64,000 nt of DNA from Bacteroidales bacterium (GCA_014800245.1 JAAVGM010000014.1:1-64000), one strand, 5' to 3'; shown: positions 27,073-37,854, numbered from the stretch's first letter. Translations and numbers: made by a program. The notes: generated by a model not told the origin, from the sequence alone.

Positions 27073-30000
27073 CTATTTGAACTCGCTTGGCAATACTCCG
27101 AATTTAGCTCGGAAACATTTAGCGAAATAGGAGGATGAGGTGAATCCCACTCGCTCCGAAACTTCCGACACGCGGCAACCGTCTCTCAGAAGCTCTGCCG
27201 CCTTGTTCAATCGGAAATTCTTCAGATATTCATTCGGCGACATTCCGGTCACAGCCGTGATTTTCCTATAGAAAGATGAGCGGCTCATATTCATATTCTG
27301 CGCAAGCACATCTATCGAGAATTCCTCATCTTCCACTGATTCGGATATAATGGAATTCATCTTCTCCAAGAATTCCGTATCAAGTCTGTTCAGACCGGTC
27401 TTTTCCTTGACTGATTCAGCCCCTGTCTCGGCGACAACATCAGATCCGGATTTTACCTCCTCATTGCTTACAGCCGCAGAAGGTTCGGCTGCCGTATCAG
27501 CCACGACAGGAACGATCGAGCCCTTCATTCGTTCATAGAACAGCCGGCGCGTGCGAAGAAGATTCTCTATTTGCAACACAAGCTGACGGATCGGGAAAGG
27601 TTTCTCAAGATATACATCCGCTCCGCAGCTTAATCCCTCCTCATGTGCCTCATCGGTGGTGAGCGCAGTGAGGATAATGAACGGGATATGAGAATATTCA
27701 ATATCATTCTTCACCTTCCGGCAAAGATCCATACCATTCATACGATCCATCATCACATCGCTCACTATCACATCCACATCCTTATCTTTCAGAATTTCGA
27801 GAGCTTCCACTCCATCAGGAGCCGTCACCACATTGTAATATTTTTCGAGCGTGTCGGAGATCATCACCCGCAGATCCTCGTTATCCTCCACAAGCATAAC
27901 TGTGATATCCTTCTTCTCGGGTTCCTTAACATCCGGATTATATGCGTATTCAGTTAATGATCTTACTTCCTCAGCATCGCCTCCTGTCTCGCGAGGGATA
28001 GTCAAGGAGAAGAGAGCCCCGTGTCCTTCAGGATTATCTTCAATGGAAATTTTGCCATTATGCGCTTCGGTGATCAAGCGGGCATAAGCTAAACCAAGCC
28101 CTGTGCCAAGACTCACTGATAACTTCTGGCTCTGAATCTGATAATACGTATCAAAAACCCTCTTACGTTCCTCTTCCGGAATCCCCACTCCATCATCAGA
28201 TACAGAGATGTTCACATTTTCCGGATCATCGGTCGTGAGCTTCACGCATATAAGGGATTCAGCATATTTCATAGCATTCCCTATGAGATTCATCAAAACT
28301 CTTTCAAGCTTATCCACATCCCCTTTTATCCACACTTCCCCTTCGGGCAAGGAGCAGTCGAGGCGTTTCTCTCCAAGTCTGAGAGGTTCTTCGAAACGAT
28401 GGCATATTCTCCGGATCAATGCGCATAGATCAAAGCGATAGATATTCAGTTTCACTTCGCTTTGCTTCTCCGCCTTGCGGAAATCGAGAAGCTGATTGGT
28501 GATTCCAAGCAGGTAGTCCACATTCTCCTGCATCGATTTCACATATTTATGGCTTTCTGCATATACCTTCTCTTCCGGTTTTTGCTCTATCTCCTCTTTC
28601 AGCTGCTCCAATGGCATGCTGATAAGCATGAGCGGAGTGCGGATTTCATGCACGAGATCCACAAAATAGCGAGTCTTGGCCTCAAAGGTTTCTCGCTCCT
28701 GTATCTTCTGGATCTCTTCAATTGCCTTGATGCGCTTTTTATCTACAAGTTTCTTTATAGCCCGGAACAAGCCCCACCCGAAAAGGGCAATAAGCACAAG
28801 ATAGGCCACGATTGCCCAGAAAGAGAGATACCAAGGGGGCGTAACCTCTATTTTCAGGGTCTTGGTCTCGGCATTCTCCATTCCATGCGGACGCACAAGA
28901 AACTCATACTCTCCGGGAGAGAGATTGTTATAGGTCACTTCAGGCACACTCACCCCCATGATCCAATCTTTGTCGATCCCTTTCAGCATATAATCAAATT
29001 TGATATCAGGGTCCACAAGTGGATGGATTCCGGAAATCTGGATTGTAAAGGTGTTGTATTTATAAGGAAGCTTTATGCTTTTCTGCATCACCAACGCAAA
29101 CGACTGCCCCAGTTCCTTGAGCTTATCGAATCCATCCTCAAGGAATGGGAAGGAGAGAGCTGAGGCATAGGCAAATGTGGAATTCTCCGACACCTTCAGT
29201 TTTGAGGGGTCGATGATAAGGAAGCCATTGTTGGCGCCCATCGCCGTCAAGCCGTTTTTAAGTTCTATTGCAGTGGATGCCATAGGATTATGAGCGCCGT
29301 ATCTCCGCATATCAAAATCGAATTTACGATTCTCTATCGGATTTTTCACCATCTCTTCTGCCGGCACCATGCCGAATCTTCTTTCCTGAGGCACTTTTCG
29401 GAAGAAACCATAATTCGCCGTTCCGATCCATAAGGTTCCGTCGCGCTCCTCTTTAAAAGATATTGCACGTATATTCTGTCCGAACTCAGGGAGTTGCGGA
29501 AAATTATCATGTATCCTGTCATAGCGGCACACTCCCCAGTTGGTCAATATCAGCACTTCTCCGCCCGATGTGATCCCTATATGATTGATTTCATTGCTCA
29601 CAATGCTATATGGGATATTCTCGTCATAGGTGTAATGTCGCGTTTCGCCGCTGGATAAATCGTGGCGATAAACACCTCTATTCTTTGTGCCGATCCATAG
29701 TTTATCTCCATCGAGGGCAAGAGTCCTTACAGGGAGGCCGGATAGGCTGCCATCGGTCAATGGTTCAAACTGACGCGTGGAGAGATTGTAAAGGAACAGA
29801 CCTCTATCGCTTCCGACCCATAAATGGCTGCCATCGGCAGAAGCGGCAAAGGAGCGGACCACAGCATTTCTCATCCCTCCCCCTTCTGCGGAAAGAGCCA
29901 CGAAACGGATGGGACCCGGCTGAATCATCATCACCTCAATAGGCGCACCGGGCCGAACTATCACGATATTGCCGTCCGGACTCTCGGAAATTGAGGCTAT

Positions 30001-30903
30001 GGTCTGGCCCTCATATAAATCAATGGATCTTAGGGGCTTTATTTCGGAGAAATCCCCTGTCACTGTGCCATACCGCCATATCCCATCTTCTGTGCTCATG
30101 ATCAGATTGCCGTCCGGACGAGCCATGAGAGTATTCACCGTACCCTGAAGTCCGCTTGCTGCCATTGGAGTGATTGAGCCTGTCTCTCGGTTGAGACAGA
30201 AGAGATGTGATCCCGACCCCACCCATATATTACGTCCGGAAGAAGCAAGATAGAAAGGATTCTTGTCGCTCACATAGTCGGGCAGCCTATATTCCTTCAC
30301 CATCACCCCGTCGTGGCGGAATGATTGAATCTTCCCGTCGTAGGTCACGGCATATATCAATCCGTCAGCGCCCTGGGCTAAATCAGAATAGAAGGATCCG
30401 TGACGGCTGTCCTGATGAAGACTGCCGGTTTCAGGATCATATATAAAGAGTCCCTGCCCTTGAGTGGCAATCCATATCTTATTGCTTGATCCCTTGAACA
30501 CCTTTCTGACACGGCTGCTTATCACAACGCCGTATTTGGTCTTCCTGCCGAATCTTTCCAATTCATTTTTTTGTCGGTCATATACATATAGACCTTTATC
30601 CACCCCTATCCAGATATTCTCGCCGTTTTCGAACAATGTTGTGACCGACAGATTCCTCAAGGGATGCAACACATCAAATTGCGACCCGAACAAGGTGTGT
30701 CCGTTGCAGTCATAAACATCCACGCCGGATTCCGTGCCTACCCATACAAAGCCATTCTTGTCTTGCAGGAATACTCGGTTTTCTGTGTCGCGTGCAATCT
30801 CGGTGGGCACCACCTCATAGGAAATATCGGCAGAAAATGCCAATCCCCGGCATATGAATATGCCGAGGATGATTATAATATGAGTGAATATAAATCTTCT
30901 CAT
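27073..30903 (-). CDS. Hybrid two-component system regulator (propeller sensor, Y_Y_Y, HisKA, HATPase, receiver, AraC HTH)
   Basis: FVDLVHEIRTPLMLISMPLEQL; DDGVGIPEEERKRVFDTYYQ; VIVSDVMMDRMNGMDLCRKVK; C-terminal AraC HTH SEVSERVGFTSSSYFAKCFRAKFGVLPSEFK. Confidence 0.97.
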   Translation of the reverse strand: MRRFIFTHIIIILGIFICRGLAFSADISYEVVPTEIARDTENRVFLQDKNGFVWVGTESGVDVYDCNGHTLFGSQFDVLHPLRNLSVTTLFENGENIWIGVDKGLYVYDRQKNELERFGRKTKYGVVISSRVRKVFKGSSNKIWIATQGQGLFIYDPETGSLHQDSRHGSFYSDLAQGADGLIYAVTYDGKIQSFRHDGVMVKEYRLPDYVSDKNPFYLASSGRNIWVGSGSHLFCLNRETGSITPMAASGLQGTVNTLMARPDGNLIMSTEDGIWRYGTVTGDFSEIKPLRSIDLYEGQTIASISESPDGNIVIVRPGAPIEVMMIQPGPIRFVALSAEGGGMRNAVVRSFAASADGSHLWVGSDRGLFLYNLSTRQFEPLTDGSLSGLPVRTLALDGDKLWIGTKNRGVYRHDLSSGETRHYTYDENIPYSIVSNEINHIGITSGGEVLILTNWGVCRYDRIHDNFPQLPEFGQNIRAISFKEERDGTLWIGTANYGFFRKVPQERRFGMVPAEEMVKNPIENRKFDFDMRRYGAHNPMASTAIELKNGLTAMGANNGFLIIDPSKLKVSENSTFAYASALSFPFLEDGFDKLKELGQSFALVMQKSIKLPYKYNTFTIQISGIHPLVDPDIKFDYMLKGIDKDWIMGVSVPEVTYNNLSPGEYEFLVRPHGMENAETKTLKIEVTPPWYLSFWAIVAYLVLIALFGWGLFRAIKKLVDKKRIKAIEEIQKIQERETFEAKTRYFVDLVHEIRTPLMLISMPLEQLKEEIEQKPEEKVYAESHKYVKSMQENVDYLLGITNQLLDFRKAEKQSEVKLNIYRFDLCALIRRICHRFEEPLRLGEKRLDCSLPEGEVWIKGDVDKLERVLMNLIGNAMKYAESLICVKLTTDDPENVNISVSDDGVGIPEEERKRVFDTYYQIQSQKLSVSLGTGLGLAYARLITEAHNGKISIEDNPEGHGALFSLTIPRETGGDAEEVRSLTEYAYNPDVKEPEKKDITVMLVEDNEDLRVMISDTLEKYYNVVTAPDGVEALEILKDKDVDVIVSDVMMDRMNGMDLCRKVKNDIEYSHIPFIILTALTTDEAHEEGLSCGADVYLEKPFPIRQLVLQIENLLRTRRLFYERMKGSIVPVVADTAAEPSAAVSNEEVKSGSDVVAETGAESVKEKTGLNRLDTEFLEKMNSIISESVEDEEFSIDVLAQNMNMSRSSFYRKITAVTGMSPNEYLKNFRLNKAAELLRDGCRVSEVSERVGFTSSSYFAKCFRAKFGVLPSEFK

Positions 30904-30924
30904 TATAACCGATTTAAATATCGA

Positions 30925-31122
30925 ATAAGTAGCTGCGAATAATTAATGAACAGATAAAACGAAGTTATTTTTGAGCAGATTTTGCTGCGGAATGAAGGAG
31001 CATACTTTCGTATGCGACTGAATGACAAAGCAAAATATGCCAAAAAGAACGAGTTTTAGCGTTCAAGATATTCCCAATTACTTTGTTTAACATATATCGA
31101 TTAATTATTCGTAGCTACTTAT
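30925..31122. repeat. 198-bp nested inverted-repeat element
   Basis: Outer arms 30925-30947 and 31100-31122 (one mismatch), imperfect inner arms 30948-30986 / 31029-31064, apical hairpin GCATAC-TTTC-GTATGC at 31000-31015. Confidence 0.8.
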
Positions 31123-31179
31123 AATTCTAAATGTGTGTAAAATATATCAGGTTAGCCTGCGTTGGCTCCTGCCATTTTT

Positions 31180-33237
31180 CTATTTCTCCTCCGCTTTTGG
31201 GAAAGCTGAGATTCTAAGCCTTGCCGCGCCCATCGGAATCAGACGGATATTTCTCTTTTCTTCCGAACGGGGAGCATACTTTGTGGGGAGAAGATCGGTC
31301 ATCCCGGTCTCGTCATAACCCCACGAAGGGATCTCAACTCCGACGGCCGTAAATTCAAAAGGCACGCTTTCCGCAGTGAAGGGGAAATTATTGGAGGGCC
31401 ATTCTTTCTTATTTACGTTAAAGTTAGCAGGTTTATTGCCTTTATCCATCACTAAAGCATAATTCCATTTGGAATTTGGCTTCAACACATAGCAGGGCCA
31501 GAGGGAAGCATCCACGCCTGCCTGCCAATGGGAGTCGTCTTGATTGAATTCCGGATCACGGCTGTCGTGCTGCTCGAAATTCTCATCTATGGCAAGTGAA
31601 AGAGTCAGCGGACCGTAATTTACGCTTACGCTCCCTTTATTCTGCTCCCATGTGTCAACGCTCATCTCCATCGGGAATGTCAGCTCCACCTTATCGTTGT
31701 TCTTCCAGGTGCGGTTGAGACATACATATTTCCCTGTTGCGCCTTCTGCTGCTACAGCTTCGCCATTCACCTTCACTGTCGCGCCGTTGGCCCATTCGGG
31801 AATGCGGAGATAGAGGGGGAATGCCACATCGCCGTCAGAGGCAAGGGTGATCGTAACATTCTCATCGAAGGGATAGTTGGTGGTCTGCGTCAAGGTTACA
31901 TTCTTCCCCTCTGCGCCTACCTTGGCAGTGGTTTCATTGGCGGTGTAGAGCATTGTTGCCAGGCCGTTGTCGGCTGTTGCCATCACAAGATGCTCGGCAT
32001 AATAGGGCCATCCCATTCCATGGTTGTGCTGGCAGCAACGGCTGCTGAAGGGACTCATCGAAAGCATTCCGCGAAGGTTGTTGTCGATGCTGGGGCCATG
32101 AAGTTTCTCATCGCTTATCGCCATGTTGGGAGAGGTGATATAACGGAGAGCCTTCATGTCGGGAGTGAGGGCTGCCGTGAATGTATTGAGAGCCACATTC
32201 TCGCAATGGTCGGCCCAGAAGGGGTCGCCGGTGATACCCATAAGAATCTCATCGCTCGCCATCTGCTCCACCACTGCGCAGGTCTCTGCTCCCTGACGGG
32301 GATCGAAATATCCTGAGCGTGCATTCTCGTCGGCTCCATACATCCCGCCTGGCACCTGTCCGTAACGGTTGCGCATCGTGTTGAATGAATTATATGTGGC
32401 CTGAAGCATTGAGGGATCTTTGGAATACATATAATATGTGGCGGGTTCGCGGAAACCTTGGGCCACATTCACGCCATGCCAGTTGGGAAGGTCGTTGTCC
32501 ATTGCCCAGTTGGAGGTGTTCTTGTGAAGCTTCTCGATAAGGGGAAGGAGTGATTCATCTCCTGTGCGGTTGTAAAGCCAGAGCACGCTCCAGAGGTTGT
32601 CGCCGCCGCGTTTCTCCTGCCATAGTCCTTTGAGGAATTGCGAATCGGGCACATTCATCTCCCATTTGAAATAGTCGGTCATCGCCGGAAGCACACGGGC
32701 GTCGCCGGAATATTCATAATAGGTCTGCAGAGCCCAGAGCATCACCATCTGCGCCCAAAGTTCGGGATTGCCGTTCTCATAGTTGTGAGGTCCGAGGAAG
32801 CCATCTGATTTGAGATTGGAAAGCACTGCATCAAACCACACCTGTGCCTCTTTCTTCATCTCCTCGTCGTCGAGGATATAGGCGAGGCTGCAATAGCCGC
32901 GGAGCCAGTAAGGCACCTCCTCCCATCCATGGTCGCCGGCGTCGGATAGCCATTGGTTGTTGTTCTTGTCGAGCCAGTCGCTCACTGTGCCGAGCTTGCC
33001 GTTCAACCCGTCTTTCTGACGAAGCAGGTATTCGCGCAGCCATCCCTGCGGCTTGATTGATCCTACGGGGAGTTTGAGGAGCGGAGCTTCCACAAGCGGA
33101 GCGCGGAATCCTACATAGTTGGTTGATGTTCCGGTCTGCGGTTTATCCACCACAGTTGAGGTCTGAGCCTGCGCTGTAAACATTCCTGATGCAGCGATCA
33201 AAGCCGCTGCAAAGGCTTTGCTATATATAGAGTTCAT
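31180..33237 (-). CDS. GH127/DUF1680-family glycoside hydrolase
   Basis: Signal peptide; LKLPVGSIKPQGWLREYLLRQKDGLNGKLG; WEEVPYWLRGYCSLAYIL; MSPFSSRCCQHNHGMGWPYYAEHLVMAT. Confidence 0.8.
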   Translation of the reverse strand: MNSIYSKAFAAALIAASGMFTAQAQTSTVVDKPQTGTSTNYVGFRAPLVEAPLLKLPVGSIKPQGWLREYLLRQKDGLNGKLGTVSDWLDKNNNQWLSDAGDHGWEEVPYWLRGYCSLAYILDDEEMKKEAQVWFDAVLSNLKSDGFLGPHNYENGNPELWAQMVMLWALQTYYEYSGDARVLPAMTDYFKWEMNVPDSQFLKGLWQEKRGGDNLWSVLWLYNRTGDESLLPLIEKLHKNTSNWAMDNDLPNWHGVNVAQGFREPATYYMYSKDPSMLQATYNSFNTMRNRYGQVPGGMYGADENARSGYFDPRQGAETCAVVEQMASDEILMGITGDPFWADHCENVALNTFTAALTPDMKALRYITSPNMAISDEKLHGPSIDNNLRGMLSMSPFSSRCCQHNHGMGWPYYAEHLVMATADNGLATMLYTANETTAKVGAEGKNVTLTQTTNYPFDENVTITLASDGDVAFPLYLRIPEWANGATVKVNGEAVAAEGATGKYVCLNRTWKNNDKVELTFPMEMSVDTWEQNKGSVSVNYGPLTLSLAIDENFEQHDSRDPEFNQDDSHWQAGVDASLWPCYVLKPNSKWNYALVMDKGNKPANFNVNKKEWPSNNFPFTAESVPFEFTAVGVEIPSWGYDETGMTDLLPTKYAPRSEEKRNIRLIPMGAARLRISAFPKAEEK

Positions 33238-33279
33238 CTCGTTATCGTTAAATTGAATTGCGTTAGATTATCTTTAGGT

Positions 33280-34590
33280 TTATTTAATGATGATTTTCTT
33301 TCCATTGCGGATATAGATCCCGGGATCGAGAGTTTCAGCGGATGTGCCGAGATATTGTCCCTGAAGATTATATATCTTATTGTCGGAAATCTTTTCATTC
33401 TCAACGGTTCCGACAGCGGAAGGATTCATATTATCAATCTTTCCTTCAATCAGCAGGCCGAAATCCACATGGCCTCCGCCTCCTCCCTGACGAAGAGAGA
33501 CAGCCAATATGTTATCCCCTTCTACAAGAAGATTCTTCTGTTTATCTGTCAGAATGGTTTTGTCATAATTATTATCGTTCCATCCGGTGCGACTCCAGAA
33601 TTTCTCGCCGTTGAGGTATGCTATCGGTTCCTCATCGTAGCTGCAGGAGAATGTGAGCTGCGAGTCGCCGATTATTGCCAAATCCTCTGCCGAGAGATTG
33701 AAGTGGCGGCGGATAAGGATTGGTCGGAGCTGACTTGCCCATTCTGTTGTGAGGAACATATCATCACTATTACTGAAAGGTCCAACACCCTTAATCCAAT
33801 CGGATTCATTCTCTGTGGTGCTATACCATTCCGCTTTTTCAGCGTCAGCGAAATCATTGTTGTAGTTGAGGAAATAATAGGAGCATGGCCATGCTCCGTC
33901 GTCGAGCGTAGGAAGGAACGCCTGCACCATCGACATATCGGCGCCATAGAGTCCGCAGTCGGCGAAAGCGCCTCCCCAGTTCTGATGCACATGCACGGCA
34001 AGAATATTTTCCGATCCATCGGTCTTGATAAGATCTTTCTGTTCATCGGTGAGGAGAACATACTCATCATTATTCCACCCATCGGATGCGCTTGCCACTT
34101 TCACTCCGTTGATATACCATTCTGCCGGAGCATCATCATGTCCCATTGCAAGATATACCTCCTTATAGAGAAGTTCGTCGGGGGTGAGGGTGAAGCTGCG
34201 GCGCATATACATCTCCCCCATCATTTCAGCGGCGGCCCACTGATAGGATTTCTGCCCAAGATAGGTTGCGTCGGAGCTGAAAGGTGCTTTCTGAGTGGTC
34301 CATTCTCCGGAAGACACTTCTGAAGGATTGTATTCCGGTTCATACCATTCTTTGCCGGCATTGTCGGCTGAAGGGGCAGACAGAATCTTATTATAATTTT
34401 CATCGGAATATCTGTCCCCCTTGACCACCCACACAAGAGCTTCATAAGGGGAAGCCGGTGTGTATTGCGATGAAGGAAGGATCACGTTCCGGGCATTGAA
34501 CGAAGTCTTGATCTCTGCCTCTGCCCCTTTAGCTGAGAAAGGGATAAAGGCACTGATAGCCACGCCCACAATAAGGAGTCGTTTCATCAT
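33280..34590 (-). CDS. Secreted protein with two galactose-binding-like modules and a C-terminal sorting-type tail
   Basis: Two copies of YINGxK/YLNGEKFW...LTDEQKDL...ENILAVHVHQNWGGAFADCGLYG; ends IYNLQGQYLGTSAETLDPGIYIRNGKKIIIK. Confidence 0.75.
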   Translation of the reverse strand: MMKRLLIVGVAISAFIPFSAKGAEAEIKTSFNARNVILPSSQYTPASPYEALVWVVKGDRYSDENYNKILSAPSADNAGKEWYEPEYNPSEVSSGEWTTQKAPFSSDATYLGQKSYQWAAAEMMGEMYMRRSFTLTPDELLYKEVYLAMGHDDAPAEWYINGVKVASASDGWNNDEYVLLTDEQKDLIKTDGSENILAVHVHQNWGGAFADCGLYGADMSMVQAFLPTLDDGAWPCSYYFLNYNNDFADAEKAEWYSTTENESDWIKGVGPFSNSDDMFLTTEWASQLRPILIRRHFNLSAEDLAIIGDSQLTFSCSYDEEPIAYLNGEKFWSRTGWNDNNYDKTILTDKQKNLLVEGDNILAVSLRQGGGGGHVDFGLLIEGKIDNMNPSAVGTVENEKISDNKIYNLQGQYLGTSAETLDPGIYIRNGKKIIIK

Positions 34591-34671
34591 AGATTTTTGG
34601 TTTATTGAGCAGTTGGTTAAAAAATATTCGCTTATAGCATTTCGCTAATGCTGATTTGTAGATTACGGAAG

Positions 34672-34737
34672 CAAAATTAGCTATTAATATCTCTTTATTG
34701 GGAAATAATCTATTCATATAATGAAATTTTCTATTCT
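34672..34737 (-). promoter_or_regulatory. PUL promoter with 21-bp direct-repeat operator (site B)
   Basis: Plus strand CTATTCA at 34710 and CTATTC at 34731; minus-strand -7 TAATTTTG at 34672-34679. Confidence 0.7.
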
Positions 34738-34761
34738 TTCGCCTAAAAATCAAATAAAAAA

Positions 34762-34783
34762 GCGGCCGCCTCACGGCAGCCGC
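34762..34783 (-). terminator. Rho-independent terminator of the 34839-37634 gene
   Basis: GCGGCCGCC-TCAC-GGCAGCCGC followed on the minus strand by a T-tract. Confidence 0.85.
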
Positions 34784-34838
34784 CCATTATGTGGAAATTA
34801 GATGTGTGTCTCTTCTTTATCTTATTTATCTTAAAAAT

Positions 34839-37634
34839 TTATTTTACAATAAATTTCTTGCCATTCTGAATATAGATTCCGGGAACAGTTGCATCGTTCA
34901 CGCGGATACCCTGGAGATTATAGATCGGACCATCGATTGCCTCTTCAGCCACCTCTACATCCTCTACACTATTCTGGCTGTTGCCGCCAAGATATTTAAG
35001 ACGGAAATTGTCGAGAACAATCCAGTCGCCTTCGAAGTCTCTCTTATCCTTTGCCACTCCGATTTTTACTGAATGAAGAGTCGGCTCACCCTCAGCTGCC
35101 ACAACAGGCTCATCGGTCTTATCTGAAATATTGAAACTCAAAGTTGTTTTATAAAGACCGCTCTTGAAGAATCTTACAGCCTCATTGCAGCTATTGGGGA
35201 AGTTATAGACAACGTCACCATCATCTGTGGAAACGACTCTTGTTGTGCCTTCACCCGGAGCCTGGTTGTTTCCTTCGAGGATATTGGGAAGTTCTGTTTT
35301 TTCCAAATCAGCGAAGAGATATGCATGGCTTATTGCAGGATTTGTGAGCTGAGGATCAATCTCGCCGTTGCGATAATAACCCTGAACTGACAATTCATAC
35401 TGACCGGCAGGAAGACCCTCTACCACCTGAGAAACGCTCATATTCTCAGAGCCATAAGATTCGAGAGTCAATTCGTGATGGTTGTCGCCTCTACCCCATG
35501 TGTTAGTGTTCACCTGAATCCAAGGTTCGATATTCTCACGCTGGCTGAAGTTCGGGCTGGCGATATAATAGGTCATATCCACAGGATTCTCGGCAGAAGC
35601 CTCTGCAATAAGAGCGTCGCGCTCGGCGCGTGTCACAAGTTTCCACTGTGCATTGAGATCTTGGAGATCAATATTACGCGATTCAGTGCATACGTTGGTT
35701 TCATCATTGTTTCCGGCATCTGTGCGTCCGTAAGGATTCCACATTACATATACATCGGGATAACCACCCTGAACCATATGGAACACGTTCTCTTTCCCTT
35801 CTACGGGTACGAATGCCCATCCGTCGCTTTCATCTCCACGCTGGCCATCCATATATCCGCCGTAAGCCAAATAGTCATGGTCTTGGTTGAAAAGGCCGGT
35901 ACGGATAATAAATGATTCGCAACCATTCTCAGAATCAGCCACCTGCTCGTCGAGTGTGATCTCTACGCCGGGCATACCAAGGGCTGCATGTGCGCCCCAG
36001 TCACTACCACCGCAGAGGAACTGCTTGCGGCCAAGGTTATAGAGATAGTATCTACCTCCTACCTCAGGCTTTGCGCCTTCGAATACATCCTCATGAGTAT
36101 CGGCGGCTGCCACGCGGCGAGCATAACGCAAGGTCTGGAGAGCCTTGGCAAAATCCTCGCGGCTTGTTGCGGTGGCAAACTGATTAGAGGCCTCTTCATC
36201 CTCAACGCCAAGCATCATTGTCGCCATGAATGCCTCGATATCGCCCATTGAATCTTTTGCTGTATTGACAGCTTCTCTGAGGGTATTGATAGCCGCATTC
36301 AAAGCATCAGCATCTTTTGCCTCCTCAAAAGCTTCCTCGGCTTCTTCAAGAGCAGCATCAAGGAAGGGAAGCATCGGAGCTGTTTCTAAAATATCATTTG
36401 CTTCATTGATCAGAGACTCAAGGATAGACTGAAGCGGAGAAAGATCTGCCTTCTCCTCATATACATACCCTTCGCAAGGATAATCTATATAAAGAGCATA
36501 CTCGGCATGTCCGCCACCGGCGCCACGCTGTGCCGACATTCCAAGCACATTGTCTCCCTCGCGAAGAAGTTTCTTCTGTTCGTCGGTCAAGGTGTAGGTG
36601 GCATAATTATCATCGTTCCAACCATTCTCTCTCCAGATCTCTGTTCCGTTAAGATAGATTACAGGGAACTCGTCGTAACTGCTTGTGATATGGATTGTGC
36701 CATGGTCAAGAAGGGCTTCCAAACTTGACGCGCTGAGATAGAAATCACGACGGATCAAGATAGGATGATTGTCGCTGTCCCAACGGGTGATATTCCATCG
36801 GTCGTCGCCATTGCTGAAAGGACCCATTGCCGGTGTCCAATCTGTCAAGTCGGCATCCACATCAAAACATCCTTCGGCTACAGCATCTGCTATCTGTTCG
36901 TTTTCATCAAGGAGCTTGTAGGAACATGTCCAAGAAGAACCTTCACCACCTTTATCAAGGATATATAGATAGCCGTCGGAGCCATAAAGACCGCAGTCGG
37001 CATAAGCGCCGCCCCAGTTCTGATGAACATGAACTGCCATTAGGTTCTCTCCTACCTTGAGTGCGGATTTCCCCTCATCTGTTAGAAGAACAACCTTCCC
37101 TTCATCCCATCCGTCACTCTCTGTATGAACCTTTACTCCGTTGATATACCATTCTGATGGAGCGTCATCGCGGCCACACTGAAGATAGATCCCTCCTTCG
37201 GGAATTTCATCAAGAGTGAATGTGCGGCGAAGATAGATATCTCCCATGATTTCGCTGGCAATCCATTTATCTGTGGTAAACGGAGAGGACATATTAGTCC
37301 ATTCTATTTCTTCATCTTTGTAGTCGTAGAGATCGGAAGGATCGGCTTTACCCGAAGTCAAGGTATAACCCTCTTCATACCATTTCTTTCCGTTGGCATC
37401 ATCTGCAGGAGTGCCCCATACATGATTGTAAACGTCATCACGGTTTCGGTCTCCAAAGGCCACATGGGTGTTAATGATCCAGGCATCTGCATTCCAAATC
37501 TGATCTCCCGTATAATGTGAAGAAGGGAGAATCACTTTGTCACGATTGAAACTTTGTTCAATCCTGCCATTGTTGGCTAACCCGGAGAAGGCCATTGTCC
37601 CCACGGCTAAGCCAAAGAGTAGGTTTCTTTTCAT
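34839..37634 (-). CDS. Large secreted multidomain protein (galactose-binding-like modules, helical linker, beta-rich module, sorting-type tail)
   Basis: WYINGVKVHTESDGWDEGKVVLLTDEGKSAL...AVHVHQNWGGAYADCGLYG; YYLYNLGRKQFLCGGSDWGAHAALGMPG; tail GIYIQNGKKFIVK. Confidence 0.75.
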   Translation of the reverse strand: MKRNLLFGLAVGTMAFSGLANNGRIEQSFNRDKVILPSSHYTGDQIWNADAWIINTHVAFGDRNRDDVYNHVWGTPADDANGKKWYEEGYTLTSGKADPSDLYDYKDEEIEWTNMSSPFTTDKWIASEIMGDIYLRRTFTLDEIPEGGIYLQCGRDDAPSEWYINGVKVHTESDGWDEGKVVLLTDEGKSALKVGENLMAVHVHQNWGGAYADCGLYGSDGYLYILDKGGEGSSWTCSYKLLDENEQIADAVAEGCFDVDADLTDWTPAMGPFSNGDDRWNITRWDSDNHPILIRRDFYLSASSLEALLDHGTIHITSSYDEFPVIYLNGTEIWRENGWNDDNYATYTLTDEQKKLLREGDNVLGMSAQRGAGGGHAEYALYIDYPCEGYVYEEKADLSPLQSILESLINEANDILETAPMLPFLDAALEEAEEAFEEAKDADALNAAINTLREAVNTAKDSMGDIEAFMATMMLGVEDEEASNQFATATSREDFAKALQTLRYARRVAAADTHEDVFEGAKPEVGGRYYLYNLGRKQFLCGGSDWGAHAALGMPGVEITLDEQVADSENGCESFIIRTGLFNQDHDYLAYGGYMDGQRGDESDGWAFVPVEGKENVFHMVQGGYPDVYVMWNPYGRTDAGNNDETNVCTESRNIDLQDLNAQWKLVTRAERDALIAEASAENPVDMTYYIASPNFSQRENIEPWIQVNTNTWGRGDNHHELTLESYGSENMSVSQVVEGLPAGQYELSVQGYYRNGEIDPQLTNPAISHAYLFADLEKTELPNILEGNNQAPGEGTTRVVSTDDGDVVYNFPNSCNEAVRFFKSGLYKTTLSFNISDKTDEPVVAAEGEPTLHSVKIGVAKDKRDFEGDWIVLDNFRLKYLGGNSQNSVEDVEVAEEAIDGPIYNLQGIRVNDATVPGIYIQNGKKFIVK

Positions 37635-37739
37635 AAAAAGTTGGTTAAAATAGTAAGTTGGTTTTATAATAAGTAAAGTTGTTCAATAAGTATGGTATAG
37701 ATGTGTATATACTTTTCTTATTAGAGCTTTTCACTGACG

Positions 37740-37804
37740 CAAAATTAGTCTTTTTCTGCCCCCAAATAGGAGAATTTCTATTCATAAAACAGAATTTTCT
37801 ATTC
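37740..37804 (-). promoter_or_regulatory. PUL promoter with 21-bp direct-repeat operator (site C)
   Basis: CTATTCA at 37778 and CTATTC at 37799; minus-strand TAATTTTG at 37740-37747. Confidence 0.7.
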
Positions 37805-37830
37805 TTTTCGCCTAAAAATCAAATAAAAAA

Positions 37831-37854
37831 AGCGGCTCCCTTTCGGAAGCCGCT
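37831..37854 (-). terminator. Rho-independent terminator of the 37878-40658 gene
   Basis: AGCGGCTCCC-TTTC-GGAAGCCGCT, minus-strand T-tract follows. Confidence 0.85.

Noticed and set aside
28462-29163. 233-aa plus-strand ORF opposite HTCS
   Set aside because: Antisense to the Y_Y_Y/HisKA region of a clear HTCS.
33253-34323. 356-aa plus-strand ORF opposite the 436-aa secreted protein
   Set aside because: Opposite strand has signal peptide, conserved modules and operator-linked promoter.
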